This document shows positions 11,200 to 22,680 of a DNA stretch of 64,000 nt, one piece after another. Made by a program: the position numbers and the translations under genes. The DNA lies in contig OZ007507.1 of the NCBI GenBank assembly GCA_963931865.1, forward strand, positions 7,933,847-7,997,846, in the 5' to 3' direction. A model generated the notes under the pieces. It searched no databases. It was not told the DNA's origin and worked only from the letters and a program-made list of their open reading frames with translations. The stretch comes from Axinella damicornis. Taxonomy: Eukaryota; Porifera; Demospongiae; Axinellida; Axinellidae. How positions within the stretch are numbered: position 1 is the stretch's first letter; each line of letters opens with the position of its first letter.

Positions 11200-11749
11200 C
11201 CGTATTTCCGCGAATAGACGCCGCGGCGTTTATTTATTTCGTTGTTCAGTTTGGTGCGGCGACTATTCGAGTGCGGCGTTTATTCGAGGGCGGCGTTTAT
11301 TACTTTGGGCAGTATGACCGTGCCCCGTACACATCATCCCTATAGCTAGCTAGCTCACCGTCGACATGCTGGTATGGCTCATACAAGAAACACAACACAG
11401 CAACTCACAACGGGCAAGATTCGGCAAGTGCCGTCCGCAGATTGAGCACTGAGCGCTTTGATTAGCCGTCGCTTTGCGACAAAGTGATACACACGGGACG
11501 AAAACGATGGTGAAGAAGATGCCTTCGCGGGATGGCAACGAGCTCGAGGACCCAGGCTGTCTTCTACGACAGTTGTAAGACGCCGCGCCAGTAGTACGAA
11601 GTGTCCACGTCATTATACTTTACACACATGCAAATCCGCCGCGGCGTTTATTCGAGGGCGGCGTTTATTTCACTCAGCGCCTCCAATTGTGCGGTGTTAA
11701 TTCGAGGGCGGCGTCTATTCGAGGGCGGCGTCTATTCGCAGAAATACGG
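11200..11749. mobile_element. 550-bp TA-flanked MITE (Tc1/mariner type)
   Basis: The left end CCGTATTTCCGCGAATAGAC and the reverse complement of the right end, CCGTATTTCTGCGAATAGAC, differ at one base. TA lies immediately outside both ends (11,198-11,199 and 11,750-11,751), the signature of Tc1/mariner insertion. The arms carry GGCGTTTATTCGAGGGCGGC-type subrepeats. No transposase is present. Confidence 0.85.
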
Positions 11750-11963
11750 TATATACGTATAATCATGGGCTTTAGATGTTGAAGTGACTCTCAATTATGT
11801 ATCAAGTGAAAATAGAACATTATAGGCACATCAAATGTCCTAAACATGTATTCAAATCATACACCCCCTTTGGAAATAAATGCCTCAAAGTTTGAAAACT
11901 TCCTAAATTCAAACCTTCTAAAATGTATTAATTTTTCAACGACTCCTACTTTTGGGGGTGCCA

Positions 11964-12007
11964 ATAGCCTCGTTCCCGGGCCCGATACAGTGTGGGAACG
12001 AGTCTAG
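11964..12007. repeat. 44-bp mini inverted-repeat unit
   Basis: ATAGCCTCGTTCCCGGGC faces TGGGAACGAGTCTA across a few bases. It is another internally deleted member of the CCTCGTTCCC family. Confidence 0.7.
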
Positions 12008-12092
12008 GGTGCCAACTGGGATTTGTGCCTAATGTTCTTGATGCGACATATTGAAGTGACTCTCAGTTTGTATGAACCTTTTTTTTCCTCAG

Positions 12093-12142
12093 GTCTGAGG
12101 GAGCTGTACATGTCTCTAAACAACAATAAACTCACGAACTTG
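12093..12142 (+). CDS. Leucine-rich-repeat exon fragment 1
   Basis: A T-rich tract ending in CAG (12,075-12,092) precedes coding sequence that reads LRELYMSLNNNKLTNL, a leucine-rich repeat (LxxLxxxxNxLxxL). Its 3' side runs into a repeat also found at 59,867-59,950, so the original exon end and splice donor have been overwritten. It could belong to the gene carrying the next LRR exon. The phase does not match the first FANCE-like exon, so I keep it separate. Confidence 0.5.
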
Positions 12143-12260
12143 TATAATAACTGTAGGAATACTCGTGCGCAGTATCTTTGCCTCGCACGCGTTTGCAATA
12201 CGCATTGGACTATAAGTACAGGCGTGGTTTCGTGGGCCAGTGCACATGCAGCAGTGTTGT
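12143..12260. repeat. Repeat shared with 59,867-59,950
   Basis: Shares AGGAATAC(G), GCGCAGT, TGCCTCGC and AGGCGTGGTTT in order with 59,867-59,950. It directly truncates the LRR exon fragment at 12,142. Confidence 0.5.
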
Positions 12261-12312
12261 GTCTCTTTGTGTGGTAAACAATGTCACTACCCATTTCCCT
12301 TCCTCTTTGCAG

Positions 12313-12401
12313 TTTCTGGTACTGATAAACTTCAGATCCTGGACCTGCACTACAACTCCCTGACAGAGTCACCTATCATCAGACCCGGAAAGGAACTGAA
12401 G
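12313..12401 (+). CDS. Leucine-rich-repeat exon fragment 2
   Basis: This 89-bp exon has an acceptor (CTCTTTGCAG) and a donor (GTACTC). In the phase that enters with two bases it reads DKLQILDLHYNSLTES, a second leucine-rich repeat, followed by IIRPGKELK. It leaves in phase 0, whereas the next candidate exon at 13,195 needs one base carried over. Either an exon is missing between them or this belongs to another gene. The parent protein is not recognised. Confidence 0.55.
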
Positions 12402-12517
12402 GTACTCTTCATAGAGGTGCTGTGATTGTGCTATTCATTAGTAACCATTGACAAGTAAAGGGTGTGTGGGTGGATGGGGTGGACCGTGGACGAGGTGGGT
12501 AGGTGATCGCTTACAGT

Positions 12518-13008
12518 ATGTGGGAAGACTTGGGGATTCTTTGCACATGATCCACGGCACCGCTTACGTCACGGATTCTAGACGCAATAGCTTATTCACA
12601 TTCCCATCCATAGCTACAGAGAAGCTAGAAAACGGATACAAGTTCCCGAGAAGAGATAGGTCCTACCTGTAAAACATATCCAGGTTCGAGGCATAACAGC
12701 TGAGGGATAGCTGTGATACAAGTGGTGAAGCTCCAAATAGTGCCGTCTTTTTTGCTCCATGAGAAGATTGCGTCATAGCTGGGTATTTTGATGTTTGTCA
12801 CTCTACAACCCTTTGGAGTCATGACTTCTAGCCTGGGTATACGCTTCATACACTCGGTATAACGCTTAGTGTAGCTCTCAGTTGGTGCTTGTCCCATCTT
12901 CGTAGCTAGCACAGAATGCAAGATCCGTCTCGTACATGACTTGACTGTTGAGATGAGCTGTGGCGACATATGACGGTCGTGCCGCGGATCACATGCTAAG
13001 ATTCCCTA
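12518..13008. mobile_element. ~490-bp inverted-repeat element, copy of 16,561-17,142
   Basis: Ends resemble GGGATTCTTTGCACATGATC and the reverse complement of the right end, GGGAATCTTAGCATGTGATC. The interior (GCTCCAAATAGTGCCGTCTT, GAAGATTGCGTCATAGCTGG) is repeated at 16,330-17,110. The more complete copy there shows that the outer tips belong to the CCTCGTTCCC family. Confidence 0.7.
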
Positions 13009-13194
13009 TGCCTTCTCTTCCATTTTTGCATACTGTAAGCGTTCAAAAACTGGAGGTGTAGAAGGTATAGTAGCTTCCAAAGTGTGTATGTATGCCATTC
13101 GAAAATGGAACAAATTTTTTGCCTTACAAGTTAGAAATTGAGATGGTTTTGCTCATTAATAGTTTAACCTGGCTTTCAAATGCCTCTTTCACAG

Positions 13195-13290
13195 ATGGTC
13201 CCCTCAGGAAACGGAGAAGGATAGATACAGAGGCAGAGCAGAGTACAGGGTGTCTGCTTCCTGCTCTCAGTGGAGAACAAGCAGATGCCT
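13195..13290 (+). CDS. FANCE: FANCE-like exon 1 (of those found)
   Basis: Bounded by TTTCACAG and GTAAGT. It enters needing one carried-over base and leaves with one base over. It reads DGPLRKRRRIDTEAEQSTG, then LLPALSGEQADA. The basic cluster fits a nuclear-localisation linker. The exon that should precede it was not found. Confidence 0.55.
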
Positions 13291-13429
13291 GTAAGTTGAG
13301 TCAGTGTTTGCTACTAGACACATTTACCGCTGTTGTTCGATGGTGGTCTTATTTGTCTACAGTATGAGCCATGGTTCTTGTTCCCTGTGTGCTTCTTTCA
13401 TGGCTACACATGACAATTGTCAGCCTCGT

Positions 13430-13430
<1 letters not shown>

Positions 13431-13466
<36 letters not shown>
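13431..13466. repeat. Poly(C) run of 36
   Basis: An uninterrupted run of 36 C follows GCCTCGTT, so it grew out of the CCC of a CCTCGTTCCC-family end. The length is likely to be unreliable in any assembly. Confidence 0.9.
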
Positions 13467-13720
13467 TTCCCCCTTACCATTTCGTCACTTGCAGTACAGC
13501 CCCTGCAGCTTTTTGTCATGTACCTGCAGTAATGGAAAGCTGAGCTGGCCTTGGAATAAGGCTAGGCGCTTGCAATACAGGCAGACATTGGGCTGTGATG
13601 TGAAGAGATAATCACCATTTACCGTACGTAGCTATATATATGAGCATGTTCTTTGTGTTGTGTTGTCTTGCAAGAGTTCTCGTAGCAATGGGCACTTTGT
13701 TTGAGGTGCTACGTACATCC

Positions 13721-13781
13721 TAGCCTCGTTCCCACCACCAGTATGCAAATACTGACAGTGGGAATGGCCTGGAATGAGGCA
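13721..13781. repeat. 61-bp mini inverted-repeat unit
   Basis: TAGCCTCGTTCCCACC faces GGGAATGGCCTGGAATGAGGC. It is a member of the CCTCGTTCCC family, in intron 1 of the FANCE-like gene. Confidence 0.65.
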
Positions 13782-14469
13782 ACATCCAGCATCACCAAGA
13801 TTGCAGAATTTGCTCATGACGGGATGATGGCACTCCAGGCTGTTTATCGATCTGTTTATGCTTTCCCATGGCCGTCCTAGGAACAATAAGGAGGGTGTAT
13901 GCGGCTAGTGGCCATTTTGGGGAGCACACTTCATAGGCTGTCGTCAGCCTGAATGTGTACCCATTCTGCTTGCAGATAAAATTTAGTTCAGTTCAGTTAA
14001 GTTCAATTGCCATATCATCCAAACTGTACTTTGAACAGTAGCGTAGGAACCACGGGGCTCCAGGGGCTGGTGCCCCCTTTATATTCTGATATTTAATGCG
14101 CACTATAAAGTTAGGGGGCCAGGGGCTTTGGGGTGTAGTCCTATCCCTTCCCAGCAGCTGGCTATTACTGCCCGGGTATGTTTTCCACCAGTACCCTGAA
14201 ACCATCTATGTGTGCTTGTATATAGAGCCCCACTTTATCAAAACATCTTCCTAACCACTGTTGAACCTTGAACCTTGAGCCAAGACAGAAAGAGGTTGTT
14301 CAATGTAGTGATTGGCTGTGAATAGCCAAGTAGCTGGAATGTTTGTGAGCTGCTAAGTGGCCAAAGGCCAGCCTAGAAGGTTGACCTTTTGGCATGTTGG
14401 TGGTCACAGGTTGGAAGCCATTATTGCATTGTGCATGTGCTTGGACAACTGGCACCCAGTCACCTGGAC

Positions 14470-15069
14470 GGGTGTCTCTATTCACTGGACTGGACTACTG
14501 AACTGGACTACTGGACTCACCCAAAATCACATAAAATGCCTTTTCCAGCCATTTTCAGTGTAGGACAGAAGCTAAATATGCTTATTGATTCGCCAAAGCT
14601 GCTTGCTTAGCCTGTTGAAGCGTCTTCCATGACTTTCTTAGAGTCAGTAGAGGTCAAAGGTCACGTGCATATTTAATATGCAACGAATAGAGACACCCGG
14701 CCGCTCGCTTAGCCTGTTGAAGCGTCTTCCATGACTTTCTTCTAATCAGTAGGTCCAAGGTCGCGAGCATATTTGCTTCAACGAAACAGAACTCCAGCCT
14801 TTTGCTGAAGCATAAGAAACAGAAAATGATATTCACATCAATGACTGAAGCTTATTAAAATTTAATATGCACGTGACCTTTGACCTCTACTGACTCTAAG
14901 AAAGTCATGGAAGACGCTTCAACAGGCTAAGCAAGCAGCTTTGGCGAATCAATAAGCATATTTAGCTTCTGTCCTACATGTTGAAAATGGCTGGAAAAGG
15001 CATTTTATGCAATTTTGGGTGAGTCCAGTAGTCCAGTCCAGTAGTCCAGTCCAGTGAATACAGACACCC
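14470..15069. mobile_element. 600-bp non-autonomous element with 10-bp target duplication
   Basis: The left end GGGTGTCTCTATTCACTGGA is matched by the reverse complement of the right end, GGGTGTCTGTATTCACTGG. The arms continue through an ACTGGACT microsatellite into about 180 bp of near-perfect inverted repeat (GCTTAGCCTGTTGAAGCGTC in both arms). TCACCTGGAC lies directly outside both ends (14,460-14,469 and 15,070-15,079). A 9-11 bp duplication with long inverted repeats fits Mutator-type (MULE) elements. No transposase is inside. Confidence 0.88.
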
Positions 15070-15675
15070 TCACCTGGACACCTGCTATGATTTCTGCTAA
15101 TTAGCCTTTGTGTGAATGCTACTGGTTGAGCCTGTTGAACCTGCCAGCATATTTATAGCCTGCAAGTAGAGCCTCAAAAGTGATTATGGGTTTTGCTTCA
15201 TAAATCCACTTACCAAGACCAGGACAATGAATACTCACTCATCCATACACAGTGTGCTGACTCAACCATCCCAAGTGCATACTAACTACACACACTCAGC
15301 TCTAGCTAGCTAGACAGAAAATTGCTGAAAGAATTGGTGAAGGTGTTGCCCACCTGGCTCTGACTAAACATCAAGCCCAGACACAACCATACTGCTTTCA
15401 CCGTTTGGGTGAACATTCCCACCTCACCCCCTTGCTCACGCAGAACCTCCAATGATATTGACGCACTTAAGCTGAAAGTCTCATAGCTAACAGGTTTTGC
15501 AGTCATAAAGGGTAAAAGTAAAACTGCTGCCATGTCCTCTGCATGATTCTAGCTGATACCAAGTCGTGCCGAGACACATCAAGTCTTTTTAAAGACTCAC
15601 TTGTTCATTCTGTACTGGGAGCTTATAGTTTGTGAGTGTACTAAATCTATTCAAGTTGTTCCCTTGTTGTTGCAG

Positions 15676-15722
15676 GTAAGACTGGAGCACATGTGTTTGA
15701 AGCACCTTCTGCTGGGCTTGAG
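15676..15722 (+). CDS. FANCE: FANCE-like exon 2
   Basis: 47 bp between TTGTTGCAG and GTGAGT. It takes one base from exon 1 to complete a Cys codon, reads KTGAHVFEAPSAGLE and leaves in phase 0. Confidence 0.5.
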
Positions 15723-16560
15723 GTGAGTTTTACCTGAGCTGTGTGTACAGTAGTATTGTTCCACTGAACTGGAATGTTCCTAAGAGTTAACTCGACCTCG
15801 ATCCGACAGGCTCGAGTGGTTTTATAACCATCAAGTCAATAGGCTGTGTAGGGATAGAATGGACACACAATGTACAATGGTCCTACCTACATGTACCTCA
15901 ATAACACATCCAGATTTGAACTGTAGCTTCTGACAGATGGCTGCAATACAAGTACATGTAGAACTAGAGGTGCTCAGCAGAGTATGTACCCCATGCACGA
16001 CTTTTTAACTGCCGATCATTCATGCATTTTAATACAGCTTGCACGATGAGATAGCTAGGGCCTACCGATGCAGAATAAGATACCGTAAGTTGAGGCAGTA
16101 ATGTTAGAAACAGGGTGTGCTCAAGTTGTATAAATGCTAATCGTCGGCATTCATGCAATTTTTTTCAGCCTCTCGAGTGGATCTCTGGTCTGTGAGTTAT
16201 GTAGACACTAGTAATTTCTGAATTCTGACACTTCTATTCTGAAATAAGCCTTCGACAAGGCCTTCAGTGCTCAAACCACTTGGACAGACAGACTGACTGA
16301 CAGACAAACCGATCACTCTACCCCCTGCTGTGCATGCACACGGGGTAACAGCTCCAAATAGTGCCTTCTTTTTGCTCCATAACATGATTGTGTCACTGCT
16401 AGACATTTTCACACTTTCCAGCTCTTAGGAGTCGTGGCTTCTATAGCGTGGGTGTGCTTCATATGCTTGATGTACCTCTCTGCTAGCAGTTGTCCCATCT
16501 TTGTATATATATATAGCTTCATGTACATGTCACACAGAATGCTCGATTGGTCTCCTACAT

Positions 16561-17142
16561 TAGCCTCATTCCCAGGCCTTCTACACCTGTTTTAATTTGA
16601 TCGCTTGCAGTATGCAAAATCAAAGCGGGAAGGCCTGGGGAATCTTCACACGTGATCCTCGGCATGGCTTACATCGCGGATCCTAGACACAATGGCTTAT
16701 TTACATTCCCATCCTCAGCTACAGAGAAGCTACGTAGTAAACTGAACATGTTCAGAGAAGAAGTAGGTCCACCATAATAATGCATTTATATCCAGGTGTG
16801 AAGCAAAACTGCTGAGGGATAGCTGCATGTGATACAAGGGGTGAAACTCCAAATAGTGCTGTCTTTTTGCTCCACAAGAAGATTGTGTCATAGCTGGGCA
16901 TTTTTACGTTTGTCCCTCGGCAGCCCTTTGGAGTCGTGGATGCTCTTCATATGCTCGGTGTAGCCCTCACTTGTGCTTCCCATCTTCGTAGGTAACACAG
17001 AATGCAAAATCGGTCTCGTACATGACTTTGACAGTTGAGATGAGCGTGACAACAGATGGCAGTCGTGCTGCGGATCGCGTTGCAAATATTCCCCAGGACT
17101 TCCCCCTCTGTTTTTTTGTAGAAGGCCTGGGAACGAGGCTAC
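16561..17142. mobile_element. 582-bp fuller copy of the CCTCGTTCCC inverted-repeat family
   Basis: The left end TAGCCTCATTCCCAGGCCTT and the reverse complement of the right end, TAGCCTCGTTCCCAGGCCTT, match, followed by TCTAC. The match resumes about 80 bp in (GGCCTGGGGAATCTT against GTCCTGGGGAATATT, then GATCC). This copy shows that the many 30-90 bp units elsewhere are internally deleted derivatives. It lies in intron 2 of the FANCE-like gene. Confidence 0.8.
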
Positions 17143-17479
17143 TCCTGCATGACTTGGCTATTGAGAGGAGGTGTGACAACATAACAGTATCTGTGCTGCG
17201 GATTGTAAAATTTCCCATGCAGGCTATATAGTGCGAGTCAGTAGTGAAAAATGGTTGGTGCATGAAGTGATCTCTTATTTGCCAGGATGCACATGGGAGT
17301 CCAGTGGACAATCGTATGTGGTACAGTGGGATAGGATATGTCTGTGAGCCATCTCGTCTGGTATGTATGGGATTCCAGGATTTAGAAGGCTAGAATAGAC
17401 TAGAGGTACTGAGCCACTCAGTTAGAGGCAACTTGACAGCAGTCTGAGTCTCAGGTACAGACAAACAGTGGTTTACTAG

Positions 17480-17865
17480 GTACCTTAAGGTCACTATTAC
17501 CTTAAGGTCACTATTATTTGGGTGTTAATTTTAGCGAATTTGAAAAAATCGCTAAATTTTGAGCCCGCAAACAATAGTATTAGCAGTGTGTGACTTCACA
17601 TACGTGTGCATTAATTGGAGCGAGTCACAAGCTAGCCGCCTACAAAGCGATCTGCGAAGGTAGTTAGCTGTATAGTAAGAATCAGAGGCTATTTATATAT
17701 ATACGAGCAAGACCCGAGACATCATTCTGAAAAGTGAGTTTGTCCTACCTGTTGCACCAGAGCACTGAGCAGTGCGGTTGCCTCTTGAACGGATTAGTTG
17801 CCAGCAGCTCTGCATGCCCAATTCTCTAAAATTAGTACCCACAAATAAAAGTGACCTTAAGGTAC
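17480..17865. repeat. ~385-bp inverted-repeat element, ends GGTACCTTAAGGTCAC
   Basis: The left end GGTACCTTAAGGTCAC(T) is matched by the reverse complement of the right end, GTACCTTAAGGTCACTTTTA. Both continue into ATTTG, GGGT and TAATTTTAG. The left end has CCTTAAGGTCACTATTA duplicated. Related interior sequence occurs near 22,260-22,340 and 43,760-43,860. Confidence 0.65.
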
Positions 17866-18409
17866 TTGGGAGAGAGTGTTCGGAGAAGTGGAACACTTGC
17901 TTTTCTGGCTGTGCTGACCATGAAGTCACACATCTCAGTTTTGTTGACCATTTTCTTCAGTTGCTCAAAACATGTTATGTTGGGTAGGCCTCGCAACCCA
18001 ACCTCAACTGTGAGCAGCTTTATCTCGTCGCCTGTGTTTCGATGAGCGGAGAGGAGCTCCAAGTACTTGTTTCCTTCCTGCCAGCAGCCTCATGGAATAG
18101 GGTGTCAAAACACACGGTCAGTTCCACTAGACAGACTGATTGGTTTGTGTCGTTCCACCAGACAATTAATGTCGGACCTGGGGTCAGTGGGCACAATGTG
18201 GGAAGGAAAGCTGTAGCGCGGTCAGCCGGGTCAACGGTGCTTGTGACGGGAAGTGTTGGGTGATGGTATCGTAGAGGACAGCCAGGACAGAGTCATGTCT
18301 CTCATTGTAAGAACGCAGATCAAGAGCTACTCAGATTCTACATACAAGTTCAGAACATGGACGAGGTTCTGGCAATCGTCATGGCATGTGGGGCATCTTT
18401 GTGGTGCTT

Positions 18410-19090
18410 TCAGCATTGACATCTAATTCTGTACCAATCCTCACAAGTTCTGCTTTGACTGCTGTCTTTGGCTGATTGGTCAAACTGAAATCTAAGATAG
18501 TGACCATTGTACCATGTACGGAGGATAGGTGGGAGTGGGTGGGCACCACGGGAGCTTCCAGACCCGGGTGCTGATTGCTGCCTAGGGAAATACATCCTGG
18601 CCAGGTTGTCCGGGCACTGCTCGTCGTCGCTCAGACAGAAATTACATGCCACATGCCTCTTTACCTTGCCTGCAAACACAAGCTGTAGAGGGTGGGGTTC
18701 AGCTGTGACCATCACAAGTCTCTTGTTTGCACCACCTGCCTCCTGTAAACCCAGTCATACTGTACCCATGCCAAACCATTGAAGTCCCGGCAGCACTTGA
18801 TGATGGTTGCCTGATATGCCATGAATTCTGGCACCGTCTGTGGGTACGTCCTCGACAGTACACCCACCATCGCTGAGAAGCATTGCAGCCACTGCAGAAT
18901 GTCTGTCACAGGTCCAACCTTACTCCGCAGCCAGGACAAAATGTTCTTGGATGTCTCCTCCTCACCCCCAGCCACAGTCTGGCATCATCTCCCTCATCTC
19001 CACGAATTCCAACCTGACGATCTTCTGGGCCAACTTCTCCGGGACAGGCAGGAGCCCTTCAGCCATAAACACCACTGCTGGGACAACTGC
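18410..19090 (-). pseudogene. Gag-like ORF of a DIRS/Ngaro-type retroelement
   Basis: Reading right to left and across two frame changes, the sequence gives FMAEGLLPVPEKLAQKIV, FVEMREMMPD, VTDILQWLQCF, WVQYDWVYRRQVV, a split WSQLNPTLYSL, then a zinc-knuckle-like CNFCLSDDEQCP and LRTWYNGHYLRF. I recognise this order (LPPVPAKLV, F/YVDM, WLQCF, W-x-YD-x-x-FRRQ, WS-x-x-N-x-TLY) from Gag-like proteins of animal tyrosine-recombinase retroelements. No reverse transcriptase or recombinase was seen nearby, so it is a fragment. The frame breaks mean it is not translated as one protein. Confidence 0.62.
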
Positions 19091-19201
19091 TGTACTGCAG
19101 GCGTGGCAAACTGAGACAACAGAATATACATCTATTACTGGTCTAGTAATCCAGTAAGCAAACAGCGAGTACACAAACAAAGAACTAGTACAACACAACA
19201 A

Positions 19202-20865
19202 GTTACAATATATTACTTATGGTACGAGATGAAAATGATATACGAATTATGCACAGGAATAGTTACTAGACTACCATATCTTTGTAAAAGTAAATTACGA
19301 ATGCTGGATCAGCATTGAATGACCTCATCTTCTTCTGCTTAAGTGCAGTGACGCAAGTATGGCAGTAGGCCAGGTCATTTGCTTAGTCTAGTGCAACCAG
19401 GTGATTAAACCAAGTCTGCTGGAAGGGATGCCACATGACATTCTTTTACCGAAGGCTTGCTTTGAAAAAGCTAATCTGGCAGACGGCTGGTGAGGAGTCA
19501 GAGGAAGTTCCGGGACAACGAAACATGAGCAGCTGGCCCTTTCGAACTGCATGCATGTACTACAGTATACATTCATCAATTCAGTGCCTCCACGTGGGTG
19601 CCACACCTATACGGCTGGTGGCTCAAGCCTACTAATTATTATAAGGCAACTAAATGTGGTACGGCCAAAACTGTACTAGCTGACGCTGGCCCTGGTATCC
19701 CTGGTGTCTGAGAGTCTCCTTTTCTACCTACCAGCCTCCTCATTCTCAATGGTGTCTCTCTCTTCATCTTCCTTGCCAGTTCCCCCTATCGCCACACTCT
19801 ACTCATCCTCTGTGCTGTCCCATCCTGCTTACATTTTCATTATAGAGACTTCAGGTGTTTTCTCTGGACCTTGTGAGCACTTTGGTGCTCTCCCATTCGG
19901 CACAAAGCATCCGCCAACTTGTTATTTTTCCATACGGTGCTGGCTTTTAGGATTGTTTCGAAGCTTTGCCATTATAAATTGTAGTATTCAGACTTTCAGT
20001 TGACTACAACGGCCTGCTTCACATCATAGCACCCAACTCCAAGTGTTCTCCTGATCTGCTCCTCCCAGTGTGCTTATGATCTGGTCCAGTCACTCCTGGA
20101 TCGCCGAGTTTGCGAAGACTTGGATGAGTGTGAAGTGTGTGACATCGCTGACCAAGTGGGCCATACCGCCTACTTAATTAACAGTGAAGGGGAACACACA
20201 GTTATAACCTTTTAGAAGGCTGTCTCTGGTGCTCTCTGCAAGCTTGGAGAGACTGAATATTGTGCACTTTTCCATATGGTGTTCGGACCTCGCGTAAGGA
20301 CACTGCTAACAGTATTAGGGATGAGGAACTCCTTGCTTTTGTTCCCAAGTCCACCCTTCACTGTATCTTCTAAGACAGAGAATGTTAGTTGAGGTGCTAC
20401 ATCATTCAGCACAACTGCCACCACATTATGATTCACTTGCACACCTGTCCTCATGTACTGGAGTACCTAGTAACAGTAATGTTGCTGGTCAGCACTTTGT
20501 TAAATACATGGTATTTTCTGATTAACATGTTATATGATTATGGTAACATATATACATACGTAATAGCTCAACTTGGCAAGTATCTTCCCTTGTGTACTCT
20601 TGAGGATGTCATCCATGGTTTGATGGATGATGTCACTAGGGGATGTGATCACTACTTGCCCAACATTTTCAGCGACAGTGTCTGCATCGGACTTTGGCAC
20701 ACCTGTAGTGTATTAGCTGATTATGAGGATCGTGCATGCATAGGCAGCACACCTGGTGACAAGTGCAGGAAGGAATAGGCAGTTGTTCTCCGAATTCCTG
20801 GCTTTAAAAGGCAGAAGTGAACATTATGTTGTGGTGGAGGTTTAACTGTTGTGCTTAGCACTGCT
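19202..20865. other. No gene seen
   Basis: Open frames up to 129 codons (20,389-20,778, + strand) have no recognisable motif. The stretch separates two possible parts of the Gag-like gene and could be its intron or later insertions. Confidence 0.5.
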
Positions 20866-21070
20866 TACCCGAGCTCCAATCCGGCTCTGGGGGTGCTTCG
20901 CCGTCTGCACCGCGACTGGTGCTAGCCTGTAGGATGCGTTGAGACACCCCCTTGATGATTGCGTCTAGGGTTGGCTGGTCCAACTGCACTCCTGTCTGCG
21001 TAGCTGTCGATTCCCTTCTGCCATCATGGTAACCAGGGTCTCCGTTTGTAATTGAAGCTGTTGCCAACAC
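20866..21070 (-). pseudogene. Possible N-terminal exon of the Gag-like gene
   Basis: A minus-strand frame begins with Met at 21,070 and reads QPTLDAIIKGVSQRILQA then PPEPDWSSG, where a good donor (GTAAGC) begins. It lies upstream of the Gag-like body in the same direction, and its helical polar content fits a Gag N-terminus. The link is inference. Confidence 0.35.
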
Positions 21071-21364
21071 CGAAGCAGCTAGAGGAAGCTGGAGGAAATT
21101 TGTGAGAACTTCTCTTCCGGACAGCTGGCTGGTTCAGACAAAAAGGCATGCAGATCATGTGCGCTGGGACTTTATTGACTGTGATTGTTAATTAACTAGG
21201 TGAACACGCCCCTCTGCTGTTAATTTGCTGTAACCACCAGTAAACCTCATTCATCATCAGTTGAGCTAGTTGTGGCTTTATGGTCTGGCTACCTGCAATT
21301 ATATGCCCTTAGCTAGCTGCCTTGTTGGATAGCAATTGTGGTTAGTAGCGTCATAACTGCAGTA

Positions 21365-21600
21365 GATGGATACCATATAGGCACCATGGGCCCCATGGGC
21401 CCCATGGACACCATTGACACCATAGGTGCCTGGAGACCATAGGCGCCTGGACACCATAGGCACCATGGCACCATGGCACCATAGGCCCCATGGCACCATG
21501 GTACCATAGGCACCATGGCACCATGGCACCATGGCACCATAGGCACCATGGCACCATGGCACCATAGGCTGTTAGGGCACCAACGTCACCATGGACACTA
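21365..21600. repeat. 9-10 bp minisatellite, CACCATGG/CACCATAGG
   Basis: Some twenty copies of GGCACCATGG- and GGCACCATAGG-like units. The three long minus-strand frames here (Met-Val-Pro-Trp-Cys-His-Gly repeats) come from the array and are not proteins. Confidence 0.9.
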
Positions 21601-21922
21601 TATATAGGCACCCTGGATACCATGTGTGACCGGATTTGAGAAATTAAAGGGACCACTTCGTGCATTTGGAAATGTGCATGCTTCAAAGACACGTATTTCC
21701 GCAATTGAATGTGATATCTTCTGGGTTGTTTATAGAGGAGGCATTACTGCAGCAACTTTGCGGAAATAAAGCCCTAAGCGAATTGCTTGGAAAATTTCAG
21801 GTGTCTCTTTTAATCCCAAGTACCTAGCTTTAGATTTGTCACATCTGTGTGTGATTATAGTAATTGTTTATACAGTACATTGTACGTATGTTTACATAAT
21901 TGTTCCTTTCTTACTTGTGTAG

Positions 21923-21964
21923 GCTGATGTGAAGGATATTAGAGACTCATGGCTGGCTGGACAG
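21923..21964 (+). CDS. FANCE: FANCE-like exon 3
   Basis: 42 bp, phase 0 at both ends, between TTGTGTAG and GTACGT. It reads ADVKDIRDSWLAGQ. Confidence 0.5.
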
Positions 21965-22605
21965 GTACGTGTATATTTGGCTCACTCAAATATAAACCAA
22001 ATATGTGTCAAGTACGTATTTGCAGTACTAATTTTAGAGAATAGGGCATGTAGCAGCTAGATTTCACAGATAAGTATTCATTTTGGAAGTGGCAGCCGTA
22101 CTGCTGGTGGGCTAGTGCAACAGGTAGGGCAATGATGCCCTCAGGACTTACTCTCACCTCGTGGATATGCATCCACCATCTCATAGTATACAGCTAGTGT
22201 CGTTCCCAGGTTGCTTTGTAGGCAGCTAGAATATGCACAGGTATGTAGCATCACACATTGCCAACATTGTAGTTTGCAGGTTCGAAATTTTTCCAGTTGG
22301 CTAAAATTAGTGCACACAAATAGTAGTGCCATAAAGGCGTAGAGGAGGGCAGTTTGTGAGGTCTCTCTGGGTTGTGGGCTTGACTGGACAGAAGAAAGCT
22401 ACATAATTATGTGCAGACAGTGAACGTCTTTGACAGGCTTTCTCTATCTCTGTCTAAAGTTGCTGCCCATTCTTTCGAGTCCCGCTTCCTGAGAGGTGAG
22501 AGGTCGCATGCATAATTTGTGGCATGATTATCTGATTGCATGCTTATGGAGGCGACCTGTTGTAGCCTTGGTAAGTTGTATTGATCAGTGTTGTCCTTTT
22601 GACCA

Positions 22606-22680
22606 GACTCAGTCCAGTCCAGTCCGTAAGTCCATAGTCCAGTCCAGAGTCCAGTCCAGAGTCCAGAGTGCTGCTTTTAC
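22606..22680. repeat. AGTCCAGTCC microsatellite
   Basis: CAGTCC/AGAGTCC units like those in the arms of the 600-bp element at 14,470-15,069. This may be a solo remnant of one arm. Confidence 0.6.

Noticed and set aside
12313..13290. LRR exons as the N-terminus of the FANCE-like protein
   Set aside because: Phases do not join and known FANCE has no leucine-rich repeats; kept as a separate gene fragment.
21299..21704. Three overlapping minus-strand frames of Met-Val-Pro-Trp-His-Gly repeats
   Set aside because: Produced by a 9-10 bp tandem repeat; equally open in more than one frame.
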